From: Chloroflexota bacterium
Lineage (GTDB): Bacteria; Chloroflexota; Limnocylindria; QHBO01
Length of the DNA: 64,000 nt
NCBI GenBank assembly: GCA_040902225.1
Contig: JBBDXT010000004.1
Coordinates: 702,965 to 766,964, forward strand
Direction: 5' to 3'
The notes beneath the pieces were generated by a model. The model saw nothing but the letters and a program-made list of their open reading frames with translations, was not told where the DNA came from and did no database searches. Position 1 is the first letter of the stretch; each line of letters starts with the position of its first letter. Both the position numbers and the translations under genes were made by a program. Of this stretch, positions 35,445 through 44,770 are shown in pieces.

Positions 35445-37355
35445 TCACGCCTGCTCGGAAACCATCTGGTAGCACTCGATCAGGTCGCCCTCGGCGATCT
35501 CGATGTTGCCGAGGCCGATCCCGCACTCGAAGCCCGTTGCCACCTCGCGCACGTCGTCCTTGAAGCGCTTCAACGACTCGACTCGACCCTCGGCCACGAC
35601 CTCGCCGCCCCGGAAGAGTCGGACCTGGCCGCCGCGGACGATGCGTCCGTCGACGACGTACGACCCGGCTACGTTCCCTGCCTTGCCGGCCTTGATCACC
35701 AGCCGCACCTCGGCATGTCCCTCGACCTGCTCGACCTGCTTGGGGGTCAGCATCCCGCTCAGGGCGGCACCGAGATCATCGGTGAGCTTGTAGATGACGT
35801 CGTACTGGCGCACGTCCACCCCGAGGGCGTCGACCGCGCGCTGTGCGCCCGGGTCAAGCTTGGTATTGAAGCCGATGATGACCGCCTCGGAGGCACTGGC
35901 CAGCTGCACGTCGGACTCGTTGATGTCGCCCGCCCCCTCGCTGACGATGTTGACCCGCACCTCGGCCGTATTGAGGCGCTCGAGCGCGTGGCGAATGGCG
36001 CCTAGGGACCCCTGCACGTCGGTCTTCAGAACGACGCGCAGCTCCTTGACCTCCGCGGCCTGGATCTGGGCGCTGATGTCCTCCAGCGTGAAGGCCGCCT
36101 TCCCATCGCCCGATGTCGCCGCCTCCTCGACCGCCTCGGCCATGTCGCGCGCTGTCTTCTCGTCCGCCACGACGCGCAGGATGTCCCCGGCCTCGGGCAG
36201 GTCGGTGAGGCCGATGATCTCGACCGCGGTCGCCGGCTCCGCCGCCTTGACGCGCTTGCCAGCCGCGTTCTGAAGGGCGCGAACACGTCCGAAGGTGCGC
36301 CCGACCGTGACCACGTCGCCGATCTTGAGGGTGCCGGTCTGCACGAGCACGGTTGCCACGTTGCCGCGCCCCTTGGCCACCTTCGACTCGATGATCGTTC
36401 CGATCGCGGGGCGGTTGGGATTGGCCTTGAGGTCCTGCAGATCCGCGACGAGCAGGATCATCTCCATCAGGTCGTCGAGCCCCGTCTTCTGCTTGGCGGA
36501 GACCGGCACGGCGATCACGTCCCCGCCGAACTCCTCGATCAGGACCTTGTTGTCGGCCAGCTCCTGCTTCACGCGGTCGGGGTTGGCATCGGGCTTGTCG
36601 ATCTTGTTGATCGCCACGATCATCGGTACCCGAGCGGCGCGAACGTGGTCGATCGCCTCCTTGGTCTGTGGCATGACGCCGTCGTCGGCCGCCACCACGA
36701 TGATGGCGATGTCGGTCACCTGGGCGCCGCGGGCCCGCATGGCGGTGAATGCCTCGTGACCGGGCGTGTCCAGGAAGACGATCCGCTTGCCGTTGTGCTC
36801 GACCTCGGATGCGCCGATGTGCTGGGTGATCCCGCCACGCTCCGCTGTCGCGACGCTGGTGCTGCGGATGGCATCCAAGAGGCTGGTCTTGCCGTGGTCG
36901 ACGTGGCCCATGATCGTCACGATCGGGGCGCGGGTGACGACATCCGCCGCCTCCTCCTCGGTGAAGAGAACGCGCTTGCCCGCGCCCTCCTCCTCGCTGC
37001 CGGGCGCCACGATCTCCTGCTGCGAGGCCGCATCGGCGGCTGCCCGCTGCGCGACGCCCCGCTCGACCGTCTCGATCCCCAGCTCCCCCGCGACGAGGGA
37101 GGCGGTGTCGAAGTCGATCGACTGGTTGATGGTGGCGAAGATGCCGTTGCGGATCAGCTCCTTGATCACGTCCGCATGGCTGACGCTGAGTGCGGTCGCG
37201 AGGTCGGTGACCGATACGGACGAGGGAAGCTCGACCGGCGGGCCGCCTCGCGGGACGACCGGCTGGGTCTCGACCGCGAGGCCGCCGTCGGGCCCGCCGT
37301 CACGGCGCCGCTGCGGGCGAGGGCCACGTCGCGGCTGATATCTACGCGGAGGCAT
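35445..37355 (-). CDS. infB: Translation initiation factor IF-2
   Basis: IF-2 is the GTPase that places initiator tRNA and joins subunits. The 636-residue protein is a short form: a brief basic N-terminus, an IF2_N domain (about residues 45-95), then G1 GHVDHGKTS near residue 152, G3 DTPGHEAF, G4 NKIDKPD, and the C-terminal domains II-IV ending [12 protein letters not shown] 37355 overlaps the rnpM stop by 14 bases. A longer open frame upstream would run into rnpM and is not used. Confidence 0.97.
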   Translation of the reverse strand: MPPRRYQPRRGPRPQRRRDGGPDGGLAVETQPVVPRGGPPVELPSSVSVTDLATALSVSHADVIKELIRNGIFATINQSIDFDTASLVAGELGIETVERGVAQRAAADAASQQEIVAPGSEEEGAGKRVLFTEEEAADVVTRAPIVTIMGHVDHGKTSLLDAIRSTSVATAERGGITQHIGASEVEHNGKRIVFLDTPGHEAFTAMRARGAQVTDIAIIVVAADDGVMPQTKEAIDHVRAARVPMIVAINKIDKPDANPDRVKQELADNKVLIEEFGGDVIAVPVSAKQKTGLDDLMEMILLVADLQDLKANPNRPAIGTIIESKVAKGRGNVATVLVQTGTLKIGDVVTVGRTFGRVRALQNAAGKRVKAAEPATAVEIIGLTDLPEAGDILRVVADEKTARDMAEAVEEAATSGDGKAAFTLEDISAQIQAAEVKELRVVLKTDVQGSLGAIRHALERLNTAEVRVNIVSEGAGDINESDVQLASASEAVIIGFNTKLDPGAQRAVDALGVDVRQYDVIYKLTDDLGAALSGMLTPKQVEQVEGHAEVRLVIKAGKAGNVAGSYVVDGRIVRGGQVRLFRGGEVVAEGRVESLKRFKDDVREVATGFECGIGLGNIEIAEGDLIECYQMVSEQA

Positions 37356-37614
37356 GGGCCACCTCCGCGAGGATCTGCTCCGGCACGACCGAGCCGCCCA
37401 GCGCGCGCTGGATCCCCTCAGCCAGGCGCTGGGGATCACGGCAGGACGGCTGGTCGCACACGTATGTCCCGCGTCCCGGCGCCTTGCCGCTCGGATCCAC
37501 CGCGACCGAGCCGTCCGCGCCCCGCACCACGCGCGTCATGGATCGCTTGGGGTGCACCTCGCGGCACACCGCGCAGGTCCGCTGCGGCTGGTGATCAGGC
37601 CTCCGCTTCGGCAT
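37342..37614 (-). CDS. rnpM: YlxR/RnpM family RNA-binding protein
   Basis: The 90-residue product is a YlxR (DUF448) protein, recently described in Bacillus as a modulator of RNase P. It contains [20 protein letters not shown], the family's Cys pair and basic face, then GRGTYVCD and a helical end. It is placed between nusA and infB, the invariable site of this family, overlapping nusA by 20 bases and infB by 14. Confidence 0.95.
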   Translation of the reverse strand: MPKRRPDHQPQRTCAVCREVHPKRSMTRVVRGADGSVAVDPSGKAPGRGTYVCDQPSCRDPQRLAEGIQRALGGSVVPEQILAEVAHASA

Positions 37615-38764
37615 CGACCGGCGCCTCCTCGCGAGTTACGCCGTCGTCCGGGTCGGTGCTGTCGTCCAGGGCGGCGCTGTCGTCCAGGGCACTGCCATGC
37701 GCGGCGGCAGCGGTGGCGACCCCAGCGTCGGAACGAATGTCGATGCGCCAACCGGTCAGCTTGGCGGCGAGGCGGGCGTTCTGGCCCTCCTTGCCGATCG
37801 CCAGCGAGAGCTGGCGCTCCGGGACGACCACATTCGCGATCTTGTGCTCCTCGTCGATGCGCACGTTGAGGACCTCCGCCGGCGAGAGCGCCTCGGCCAC
37901 GAACTGGGCGGGGTCCTCGTTCCAGAGCACAACATCGACCTTCTCGCCGTTGAGCTCGGCGACGATTGCCTGGATCCGCGCTCCGCGCTGGCCCACCGCC
38001 GCGCCCTTGGCGTCGACGCCGACCTGGCGGCTCTCGACCGCGACCTTGGAGCGACTGCCTGCCTCGCGAGCGATGCCGCGGATCACGACCGTCCCGTTAT
38101 AGATCTCGGGAATCTCCATCTCCATCACGCGGCGCAGGAATCCCCGGTGGGTGCGGCTGACCACGAGAACCGGACCCCGCGTGGTGCGGCGTACCTCGAG
38201 CACGTAGACCTTCAGGTGCTGTCCGATGCGGTAATGCTCGCCGGGCAGCTGCTCGCTAACTGCCAGCACCGCCTCGACCCCCTTCCCGAGGTCGAGGACG
38301 ACCGCCTGGTCGGTGGTGCGATGCACCACGCCGGTCATGATCTCGCCTTCGCGGCTGGCGTATTGACTGTAGACCACGTCGCGCTCCGCCTCGCGCAGGC
38401 GCTGGCGGTAGACCTGCCCGGCAGTCTGTGCGGCGATGCGACCGAGCTGCGCCTGGGTCACGTTCTCCGGAACGCGGACCTTGGCCCCCACGCCGGTGGT
38501 CGGGTCGATCTGCTGCGCGGCGGCGACAAGCATCTGGAGCTCGGGATCCTCGACCTCGTCAGGGGTGGCGACCACCTCGTACTCGCGATAGACGCTGATC
38601 TGGCCGGACTCGGGGTCGACGCGCACGACGACGTTCTCGGGCGCGTCGGCATTGCGGCGATAGGCGGATTCGATTGCCTGCTCCAGGGTCTCGATCAGGA
38701 TCTCCTGGGGGACGCCCTTCTCAGCGTTCAGCTGGAGCAAGGCTCCGATGAAGTCCCGGTTCAC
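37595..38764 (-). CDS. nusA: Transcription termination/antitermination protein NusA
   Basis: NusA binds RNA polymerase and controls pausing, termination and antitermination. The 389-residue product has the N-terminal polymerase-binding domain, an S1 domain (about residues 110-175), and two KH domains with [21 protein letters not shown] near residue 255 and [18 protein letters not shown] near residue 325. It ends in an acidic Asp/Ala tail and lacks the extra acidic repeats of E. coli NusA. GTG 38764 is chosen as start; AGGTG lies just upstream. rimP, the usual gene before nusA, is absent here. The leader contains an intrinsic terminator. Confidence 0.97.
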   Translation of the reverse strand: MNRDFIGALLQLNAEKGVPQEILIETLEQAIESAYRRNADAPENVVVRVDPESGQISVYREYEVVATPDEVEDPELQMLVAAAQQIDPTTGVGAKVRVPENVTQAQLGRIAAQTAGQVYRQRLREAERDVVYSQYASREGEIMTGVVHRTTDQAVVLDLGKGVEAVLAVSEQLPGEHYRIGQHLKVYVLEVRRTTRGPVLVVSRTHRGFLRRVMEMEIPEIYNGTVVIRGIAREAGSRSKVAVESRQVGVDAKGAAVGQRGARIQAIVAELNGEKVDVVLWNEDPAQFVAEALSPAEVLNVRIDEEHKIANVVVPERQLSLAIGKEGQNARLAAKLTGWRIDIRSDAGVATAAAAHGSALDDSAALDDSTDPDDGVTREEAPVDAEAEA

Positions 38765-38790
38765 ATCCGCACCTCGCCCCTGCGGGGCAG

Positions 38791-38825
38791 AAACAAAAAC
38801 GTGGGACTGGCGAACCGACCCACGT
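38791..38825 (-). terminator. Intrinsic terminator (attenuator) in the nusA leader
   Basis: On the minus strand ACGTGGG (38825-38819) pairs perfectly with CCCACGT (38805-38799), with a small inner GG-TTCG-CC stem in the loop, followed at once by TTTTGTTT (38798-38791). It lies after the -10 element at 38882-38887 and 27 nt before the nusA GTG, so it should stop transcription inside the leader unless antagonised. It might also end read-through from rseP. Confidence 0.75.
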
Positions 38826-38881
38826 TGCACTCATGATCAGTATCGATTTGGTCCGCTCGAACGGTCCGCGAGACCGCCCGA

Positions 38882-38890
38882 AGTATAGCA
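38882..38890 (-). promoter_or_regulatory. Extended -10 promoter of the nusA operon
   Basis: TGCTATACT on the minus strand (TGn plus TATACT) lies about 110 nt before nusA. The same nine bases occur before rpsB, rplS and acpP. There is no good -35 hexamer. Confidence 0.65.
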
Positions 38891-38934
38891 GCCGAGGCAC
38901 TCTCCTGCCACCCGCCGAGGGGGTCGACGGGTCG

Positions 38935-40062
38935 CTAACCGCCGATCAGATTTGCCACGTCGCGGATCGAGATGAGGATGACCAGGGCGATCAGGACCAT
39001 GAACCCCGTCAGGTAGACGAGCGCCTCGCGCTCGGCCGGAAGGCGGCGGCGGCGGACCGCCTCGATGGCAATCACGGCCATCCTGCCACCGTCAAGCGGC
39101 GGGAAGGGAAGGACGTTGAGGACGGCCAGGTTGACCGAGAGGATTCCGACGAAGAAGAGCTGGATCGCGAGCGGCGCCTGCAGCACGCGACCCGTCTCGG
39201 AAGCGATCCCGATCGGCCCGACCGCGGTACCCGCATCGGGCGCCAGGCCAAGCAGGCCTGCAACCGCCGAGGCGAGGCCGCCGGGGATCTGCCGAGCCAG
39301 GTCGGCGGCAGAGGTGAACCCCTTCCAGGCAGCCTCGGCGGGACCACTTACGCTCGGCGGGACCTCGACGAATCGGTCGGGCTCGTAGCTGAACCCCACT
39401 GCCCCAAGCCCCTTCGCCTCGTCGGAGACGCTCAGCTTGCGGGGTGAGACGTGAATCACCCTTTCCGTCCCGGCGCGGCGGACAGTGAGGTCGACCTCGT
39501 GCCCGGCTCGCGAGCGGACGTAGGCAGTCAGCTCCCGCGAGACGTCGAAGGTGCGCCCGTCGGCGGCCAGGATCACGTCCCCCACTTCGAGCCCGGCGGT
39601 GATAGCCGGGCTGGCGGGCTGGATCTCGGTGATGGTCAACGGCCCGCGCCCCTCCGTGCCGGGCAGGCTGAGGGCGACCGCGAACAGGAGGGCGGCGAGC
39701 AGGAAGTTCATGGCCACCCCGGCCACCAGGACGACCATCCGCACCCAGATCGGCTTGCGGTTGAAGGCTCCCTCCATCGCCTTCTCGACCGCTGCCTCCG
39801 AGAGGCCGCGCTGCCGCATCTTGTCGGCCTCGACATCGCCGTCCTCGCCGAGCATCTTCACGAAGCCACCCAGCGGGATCCAGTTCACCGAGTAGCGCGT
39901 GCCATGCCAGACGATCGATGCAATGCGTGGCGGGAATCCGACGCCGAACTCCTGCACCGTGATGCCGGCCCGCTTGGCCACGACGAAATGGCCGAGCTCG
40001 TGGACGAGGACGAGGACGACCAGCACCCCGATGAAGGCCAGGATCGTTCCGAGCACGTCCAT
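38935..40062 (-). CDS. rseP: Site-2 intramembrane protease RseP (M50B)
   Basis: RseP-type metalloproteases cut membrane-spanning regulators such as anti-sigma factors. The 375-residue product has the zinc motif HELGHFVVAKRAG in the first membrane helix (near residue 21), a GFPP motif, a PDZ domain (about residues 145-215, EIQPASPAITAGL) and the second active-site motif NVLPFPPLDGG near residue 325, with four membrane helices. The start overlaps the dxr stop (TGATG). It ends the rpsB-to-rseP operon; the nusA promoter follows. Confidence 0.95.
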   Translation of the reverse strand: MDVLGTILAFIGVLVVLVLVHELGHFVVAKRAGITVQEFGVGFPPRIASIVWHGTRYSVNWIPLGGFVKMLGEDGDVEADKMRQRGLSEAAVEKAMEGAFNRKPIWVRMVVLVAGVAMNFLLAALLFAVALSLPGTEGRGPLTITEIQPASPAITAGLEVGDVILAADGRTFDVSRELTAYVRSRAGHEVDLTVRRAGTERVIHVSPRKLSVSDEAKGLGAVGFSYEPDRFVEVPPSVSGPAEAAWKGFTSAADLARQIPGGLASAVAGLLGLAPDAGTAVGPIGIASETGRVLQAPLAIQLFFVGILSVNLAVLNVLPFPPLDGGRMAVIAIEAVRRRRLPAEREALVYLTGFMVLIALVILISIRDVANLIGG

Positions 40063-41210
40063 CAGGCGGCGCCGCCCAGGCCGAGCTCCAGCGCGAGAGC
40101 AGCTCGGACCTCACCGTCGAGCGTCATGATCCCATCCAGGTCGGGCTCTGAGGGGTCGCCCCAGCGCTCGATGGCGTCCGAGATGACCGCGGCGATGCGC
40201 GGGAAGGTGATCGTGCCCGCCAGAAAGGCCGATACCGCAGCCTCGTCGGCGGCATTGAGGATCGCTCCCCGGTTGCCACCCGCGGCCGCCGCGGCGCGCA
40301 CGGCGTCATAGGCCGGAAAGCGACCCGGGGCGAGGGCCTCGAACTGCAGCGTGCCCCAATCCTGCGGGCCGGCATGGCGTGCCGGCGATGGCAGGCGCCG
40401 TGGGTAGGTCAGCGCGTACTGGATGGGGAGGCGCATGTCGGGTAGCCCGAGCTGGGCCTTGAACGAGCCGTCGGCGAACTCGACGAGCGAGTGCACCACG
40501 CTCTGGGGGTGGATCACAGCCTGAATCCTATCGTACGGCAGGCGGTACAACCATTTGGCCTCGATCGCCTCGAACGCCTTGTTGACGAGCGTGGCAGAGT
40601 CGATCGTGACCTTGGGGCCCATCCGCCAGTTCGGGTGCTCGAGTGCCTGGGCAGCGGTCACGTCCTCGAGTTCGCCCGCTGGTCGATCCCGAAAGGGGCC
40701 ACCCGAGGCGGTGAGGACCAGACGCGCGACCTCGTCGAGCCGTTCCCCGGCAAGGCACTGCCAGATCGCCGAATGCTCAGAATCGATCGGCCGCAGGCGC
40801 TCCAACGGGTCGCCGCCGAGATCGGCCACCAGCCGTTCGACGAGGTGGCCACCGGTGACCAGCGTCTCCTTGTTGGCGAGGGCCACCCGGCGACCGCTGC
40901 GCAGTGCCGCAAGCACCGCCGGGAGGGCCGTCATGCCGGTGGTGGCGACCACGACGATCTCGGCGAGGTCCAGGGTCGCGAGCTCCTCGAGGCCACCCGC
41001 GGCCCACCGTTCGCGAGCCAGGTCTGCCGGGCTCCCATCGCTGCACCAGGCGCGCGCGGTCGGCCACTCGGCAAGCTGCTCAGCGAAGTCGTCGCTCCTG
41101 CGGCCGGCCGCGAGGCCGACGACGGAGATGTGATCGCGGTGCGCCGCTATCACCTCGAGGGTCTGGCGTCCGATCGATCCGGTCGATCCGAGCAGGACGA
41201 CCCCGGTCAC
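40062..41210 (-). CDS. dxr: 1-deoxy-D-xylulose 5-phosphate reductoisomerase
   Basis: Dxr makes 2-C-methyl-D-erythritol 4-phosphate, the committed MEP-pathway step for isoprenoids. The 382-residue product begins TGVVLLGSTGSIGRQTL (NADPH site), then LANKETLVTGG near residue 115, PIDSEHSAIWQ near residue 140, TASGGPFR near residue 170 and PNWRMGPKVTIDSATLVNK near residue 200. GTG 41210 overlaps the cdsA stop by four bases. Neighbours uppS and cdsA use the isoprenoid product for cell-wall lipid carrier and phospholipid synthesis. Confidence 0.97.
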   Translation of the reverse strand: MTGVVLLGSTGSIGRQTLEVIAAHRDHISVVGLAAGRRSDDFAEQLAEWPTARAWCSDGSPADLARERWAAGGLEELATLDLAEIVVVATTGMTALPAVLAALRSGRRVALANKETLVTGGHLVERLVADLGGDPLERLRPIDSEHSAIWQCLAGERLDEVARLVLTASGGPFRDRPAGELEDVTAAQALEHPNWRMGPKVTIDSATLVNKAFEAIEAKWLYRLPYDRIQAVIHPQSVVHSLVEFADGSFKAQLGLPDMRLPIQYALTYPRRLPSPARHAGPQDWGTLQFEALAPGRFPAYDAVRAAAAAGGNRGAILNAADEAAVSAFLAGTITFPRIAAVISDAIERWGDPSEPDLDGIMTLDGEVRAALALELGLGGAA

Positions 41211-42106
41211 AGGCTGAAGCCGGCGATCAGCAGCGCGTAGCCGACCAGGACGGGTGCCGCGAAGAGGAACGAGTCGATCCGGTCTAGGACGCCACCGTGG
41301 CCGGGTACCAGGAAGCCCGACTCCTTGCGGCCAGCCGCGCGCTTGACCATCGACTCGGCCAGGTCGCCCGCCTGGGCGGCGAGGCCGACGATCGGCCCGA
41401 TCAGCAGCGGCTGCCAGGCGTCGAGCCCGATCAGCCACGCGCCAACTCCTGCAGCGACCGTGGCGGCCAGCAGTCCCCCGACCAGTCCCTCCACCGTCTT
41501 GGAGGGACTGATGTGGTCGATCAGCCGTCGTCGTCCCAGCCACCGCCCGGTCAGGTAGGCGCCCGAGTCGTATCCCCACACCACCAGCAGGAGCAGGAGC
41601 ATCCAGGCGGTCCCAGCGTGGAGGTTGAGCGCGCCGATGGGCGTGGTGGCGGAGCCACCGGCCGGCGCGAGGTGAGCGACCACCACGATGAACGGGGCCA
41701 GCAGCCCCACGTAGGCGACACCGAAGGACGTGACCGCCCAGGTCATGAAGCCATCGCGCGGCTCGGCGCGCGTGAAGCCGGCCACCCCGAGCACCACAAC
41801 TGCCGCGGCAAAGGTTACGGCCGCCAGGCCGGGCGGATCGGCGGCGCGCAGCATGTCAGCCAGGGCTCCGCCCACCAGCGCCTGGTTGGCGGCAACCAGG
41901 CCGGCACCCGCCACGAGCAGGCCGGCCGCGAGCGCGACGACCTGCGGCGGCGCGAAACCGCCGGCGTCCAGCAGGGCGATCAGCTCGACCATGGCCAGGA
42001 AGACGAGCAGGCCGACCAGGGAGGAGACCCAGGGCTCGCCGAGGAGGGCGACCACGACAACGATCGGCGCCAGGATGCCGGCGCTGATCAGGCGGGTTGC
42101 GAGCAT
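41207..42106 (-). CDS. cdsA: Phosphatidate cytidylyltransferase
   Basis: CdsA makes CDP-diacylglycerol from phosphatidic acid and CTP in the inner membrane. The 299-residue product has about eight membrane helices and the C-terminal family signature, seen as SPSKTVEGLVGG near residue 206 and then HGGVLDRIDSFLF near residue 272 with its conserved Asp residues. ATG 42106 is chosen over a longer frame overlapping uppS. It stands between uppS and dxr in the usual order. Confidence 0.95.
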   Translation of the reverse strand: MLATRLISAGILAPIVVVVALLGEPWVSSLVGLLVFLAMVELIALLDAGGFAPPQVVALAAGLLVAGAGLVAANQALVGGALADMLRAADPPGLAAVTFAAAVVVLGVAGFTRAEPRDGFMTWAVTSFGVAYVGLLAPFIVVVAHLAPAGGSATTPIGALNLHAGTAWMLLLLLVVWGYDSGAYLTGRWLGRRRLIDHISPSKTVEGLVGGLLAATVAAGVGAWLIGLDAWQPLLIGPIVGLAAQAGDLAESMVKRAAGRKESGFLVPGHGGVLDRIDSFLFAAPVLVGYALLIAGFSL

Positions 42107-42113
42107 CGGCCCA

Positions 42114-42806
42114 TCATGCGCCGTAGCGGCGCTGGCGTTGGGCGAACTCCTCGATCGCGGCATCGAGATCGGCCTCGGCGAAATCCGGCCACAGGGTCTC
42201 GGAGAAGACGAGCTCGGCGTAGGCGCCCTGCCACAGCAGGAAGTTGCTGGTGCGCTGCTCCCCTCCGGTGCGGACGATCAGGTCCGGATCGGGCAAACCG
42301 GCGGTGTAGAGATGTTCGCCGAAGCGATCCTCGTCGATCTCGTGGGCGGGCACGCCGGCGGCGACCAGGGCACGAGTGGCGTCGATGATCTCGGCGCGAC
42401 CGGCGTAGTTGAAGGCGATGTTGAGTGCCATGCGCTCCCCGCCCCGGGTCCGATCCTCTGCCTCGCGGATCGAGCGCACGATGTCGGCGGGTGCCTCGTG
42501 CAGGCGACCGATGACCCGTACGCGAACACCCTGCGCCACGAGCTCGTCGGTGTGCTGGCGGACCGCACCGTCGATCAGGCCCAGCAGGCCTGTCACCTCG
42601 TCATCGGGGCGCCGCCAGTTCTCGCGGCTGAAGACGTACAGCGACAGGACCTCGATCCCCTTGTCGGGGGCGACCCGAACGATGGGACGGATCGCCTCCA
42701 CACCCTGGACGTGGCCGGCGATGGCCGGCAGGCCGCGCGCTGCGGCCCAGCGGCGGTTGCCGTCCATGATGATCGCGACGTGTCGCGGATGCTCACGGAG
42801 CGGCAG
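42114..42806 (-). CDS. uppS: Undecaprenyl (polyprenyl) diphosphate synthase, apparent CTG start
   Basis: UppS condenses isopentenyl units to the C55 carrier lipid for cell-wall export. The 230-residue product has HVAIIMDGNRRWA near residue 9 (catalytic Asp), SLYVFSRENWRR, ALNIAFNYAGRAEI and the RTGGEQRTSNFLLWQ signature. ATG 42767 would cut off HVAII, which precedes the catalytic loop in all close relatives. Upstream to the in-frame TGA at 42822-42824 there is no ATG, GTG or TTG; only CTG 42806 fits, with GGAGG (42820-42816) nine bases before it. Confidence 0.93.
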   Translation of the reverse strand: MPLREHPRHVAIIMDGNRRWAAARGLPAIAGHVQGVEAIRPIVRVAPDKGIEVLSLYVFSRENWRRPDDEVTGLLGLIDGAVRQHTDELVAQGVRVRVIGRLHEAPADIVRSIREAEDRTRGGERMALNIAFNYAGRAEIIDATRALVAAGVPAHEIDEDRFGEHLYTAGLPDPDLIVRTGGEQRTSNFLLWQGAYAELVFSETLWPDFAEADLDAAIEEFAQRQRRYGA

Positions 42807-42810
42807 CGCC

Positions 42811-43368
42811 TCAGACCTCCATCACTTCCGCTTCTTTGCGCTCGCCGCGCGCCTCGACAAGCTCGACGAAGCGGTCGGTCATGCGCTGCAGGGCCTCGAG
42901 CTCGCGGCGCTCCTCGTCCTCCGAGAGGCTGCCGTCACGGAGGGCCTTCTTGAGGTGATCGGCAACCTCGCGCCGGTGCACTCGCAGCTCGACCCGCGCC
43001 TCCTCGGCGCGCTTGCGGACCTGCTTCACCATCTCTCGGCGACGGTCCTCGGTGAGCGGTGGCACGCTGAGCCGGACAACGGTTCCGTCGACGTTCGGCG
43101 TGAGGCCGATGTCGCTCTTGATGAGGGCGCGCTCGATCGCCGACAGGACCGATCGGTCCCACGGCTGGATCACGATCAGGTGCGGGTCGGGCGTGCTGAT
43201 GCCGGCGATCTGGTTCAGCGGAGTCGGAGTGCCGTAGTACTCGACCTGGATCCGCTCCACGAGCGCGGTCGATGCGCGTCCTGTGCGGATCCCCGCAAAG
43301 TCGCGTTCCATCGCCTCCACCGAGCGCTGCATCTTCGGCTCCGCCGCCAGGATCTCTGGGTGGGTCAC
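42811..43368 (-). CDS. frr: Ribosome recycling factor
   Basis: RRF splits post-termination ribosomes with EF-G. The 185-residue product has the full family length, an early [22 protein letters not shown] helix pair, [12 protein letters not shown] near residue 44 and the C-terminal [15 protein letters not shown] helix. GTG 43368 overlaps the pyrH stop by four bases. The frr 3' end provides the Shine-Dalgarno for the CTG start of uppS. Confidence 0.97.
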   Translation of the reverse strand: MTHPEILAAEPKMQRSVEAMERDFAGIRTGRASTALVERIQVEYYGTPTPLNQIAGISTPDPHLIVIQPWDRSVLSAIERALIKSDIGLTPNVDGTVVRLSVPPLTEDRRREMVKQVRKRAEEARVELRVHRREVADHLKKALRDGSLSEDEERRELEALQRMTDRFVELVEARGERKEAEVMEV

Positions 43369-44111
43369 GACCGCTCCTCGCCCCCAATGCGGGTTCCGAT
43401 CGTCTCGCCGCGCACGGCACGCAGGATGTTCCCTGGCTGCGTCATGTCGAAGACCACGATTGGCATCTCATTGTCCATCGCCAGGCTCACGGCCGTGGCA
43501 TCGAGCGCCTCGAGCCGGCTGGCAAGGAGCTCGGTATAGCCGATCTGAGCGAAGCGCGTCGCACCAGGGTGCTTCTCGGGATCGGCATCGTACACGCCGT
43601 CGACGCGAGTCGCCTTCAGGATCACCTCGGCCGCCAGCTCAACGGCCCGCAGGGTTGCGGCGGTATCGGTCGTGAAGTATGGGTTCCCGGTCCCTGCCAC
43701 GAGCACCACCACGCGTCCCTTTTCGAGGTGCCGCACCGCTCGGCGCCGAATGTACGGCTCCGCGATCTCGTTCATCGCGATCGCGCTCATCACGCGCGTC
43801 GGGCACTCCGCCTGCTCAAGGGCGTCCTGCAGCGCCAGCCCGTTCATGGCCGTCGCGAGCATGCCCATGTAGTCGGCCGTCGCGCGATCCATGCCCGACG
43901 CGGCTGCCGCAACTCCACGGAAGATGTTGCCGCCGCCGACCACCACCGCCACCTCGATCCCATCACGGCGCGCCTCGGCCACCTGGGCGGCGATGCCACG
44001 CACCACGTCCGGGTCGATCCCGTACTGGCGGTCGCCCATCAGCGCCTCGCCCGAGAGCTTCAGGAGCACCCGGTGCGGCAGCCTGGCAATGTCGCGAGCG
44101 GGATCGGTCAA
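43365..44111 (-). CDS. pyrH: UMP kinase PyrH
   Basis: PyrH phosphorylates UMP to UDP and is the bacterial hexameric type. The 248-residue product has [13 protein letters not shown] near residue 13, [11 protein letters not shown] near residue 50, [14 protein letters not shown] near residue 135 and [13 protein letters not shown] near residue 162. The start is TTG 44111, two bases after the tsf stop, with GGAGG inside the tsf 3' end. Order rpsB-tsf-pyrH-frr is nearly universal. Confidence 0.96.
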   Translation of the reverse strand: MTDPARDIARLPHRVLLKLSGEALMGDRQYGIDPDVVRGIAAQVAEARRDGIEVAVVVGGGNIFRGVAAAASGMDRATADYMGMLATAMNGLALQDALEQAECPTRVMSAIAMNEIAEPYIRRRAVRHLEKGRVVVLVAGTGNPYFTTDTAATLRAVELAAEVILKATRVDGVYDADPEKHPGATRFAQIGYTELLASRLEALDATAVSLAMDNEMPIVVFDMTQPGNILRAVRGETIGTRIGGEERS

Positions 44112-44112
44112 T

Positions 44113-44730
44113 CTAGGCGGCCTCCTGGCCGTCGCGTTCCGCGGTCTCCCCGACCGCCATGCGCGCGAAGCGCGCGACCCGGATATTCTCACCCAGCAGG
44201 GCAATCTTCTCGCTGATGAGGTCGCTGACGCGCTTCTCCGTGTCGCGGAACGGCATCTCCAGCAGGCACACCGATTCCAGCCACTTGTTGAGCTTGCCTT
44301 CCACGATTTCGGCCACGCGATCGGCCGGACGCCCGTCGCGCTCCGCGTCCGCCGCAAACTGCTGCCGCTGCTCGGCGAGCACGTCGGCGGGCACATCGTC
44401 GCGGCTCACCCAGCTCGGCGACAGGCCGGCCACCTGCATCGCCAGCTCGCGGGCGAGCTGCTGGAAATCGTCGGTGCGCGCCACGAAATCGGTCTCGCAG
44501 TTCAGCTCCAGCAGCACTCCCAGGCGCGCGCCGTGGTGGATGTAGCTGGAGATGACGCCCTCGCGCGCCGCACGGCCCGCCTTCTTGGCGGCGGTGGAGA
44601 GGCCCTTCTCCCGAAGCCAGGCGACGGCCTGCTCGACATCGCCGGCGCTCTCCTCGAGCGCGCGCTTGCAATCCATGATCCCCGCCCCCGTCTGCTCACG
44701 GAGGCGCTTCACGTCCTCGGGTCTGATCAT
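44113..44730 (-). CDS. tsf: Elongation factor Ts (short form)
   Basis: EF-Ts regenerates EF-Tu-GTP. The 205-residue product has the N-terminal [16 protein letters not shown] signature near residue 9, [12 protein letters not shown] near residue 75 and a single core subdomain, then a C-terminal helix. The length matches the short EF-Ts of Chloroflexota, Thermus and some others rather than the 280-residue E. coli protein. ATG 44730 gives the canonical start; a longer frame would cover the rpsB gap and tail. Confidence 0.96.
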   Translation of the reverse strand: MIRPEDVKRLREQTGAGIMDCKRALEESAGDVEQAVAWLREKGLSTAAKKAGRAAREGVISSYIHHGARLGVLLELNCETDFVARTDDFQQLARELAMQVAGLSPSWVSRDDVPADVLAEQRQQFAADAERDGRPADRVAEIVEGKLNKWLESVCLLEMPFRDTEKRVSDLISEKIALLGENIRVARFARMAVGETAERDGQEAA

Positions 44731-44770
44731 CGCGTGTGGTTCGTTCCTTCCTGTCAGGACCGATGCTGCC

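Noticed and set aside
41207-42388. Plus-strand open frame over cdsA
   Set aside because: Antisense of a clear eight-helix membrane protein; translation is Gln/Gly/Arg-rich and featureless.
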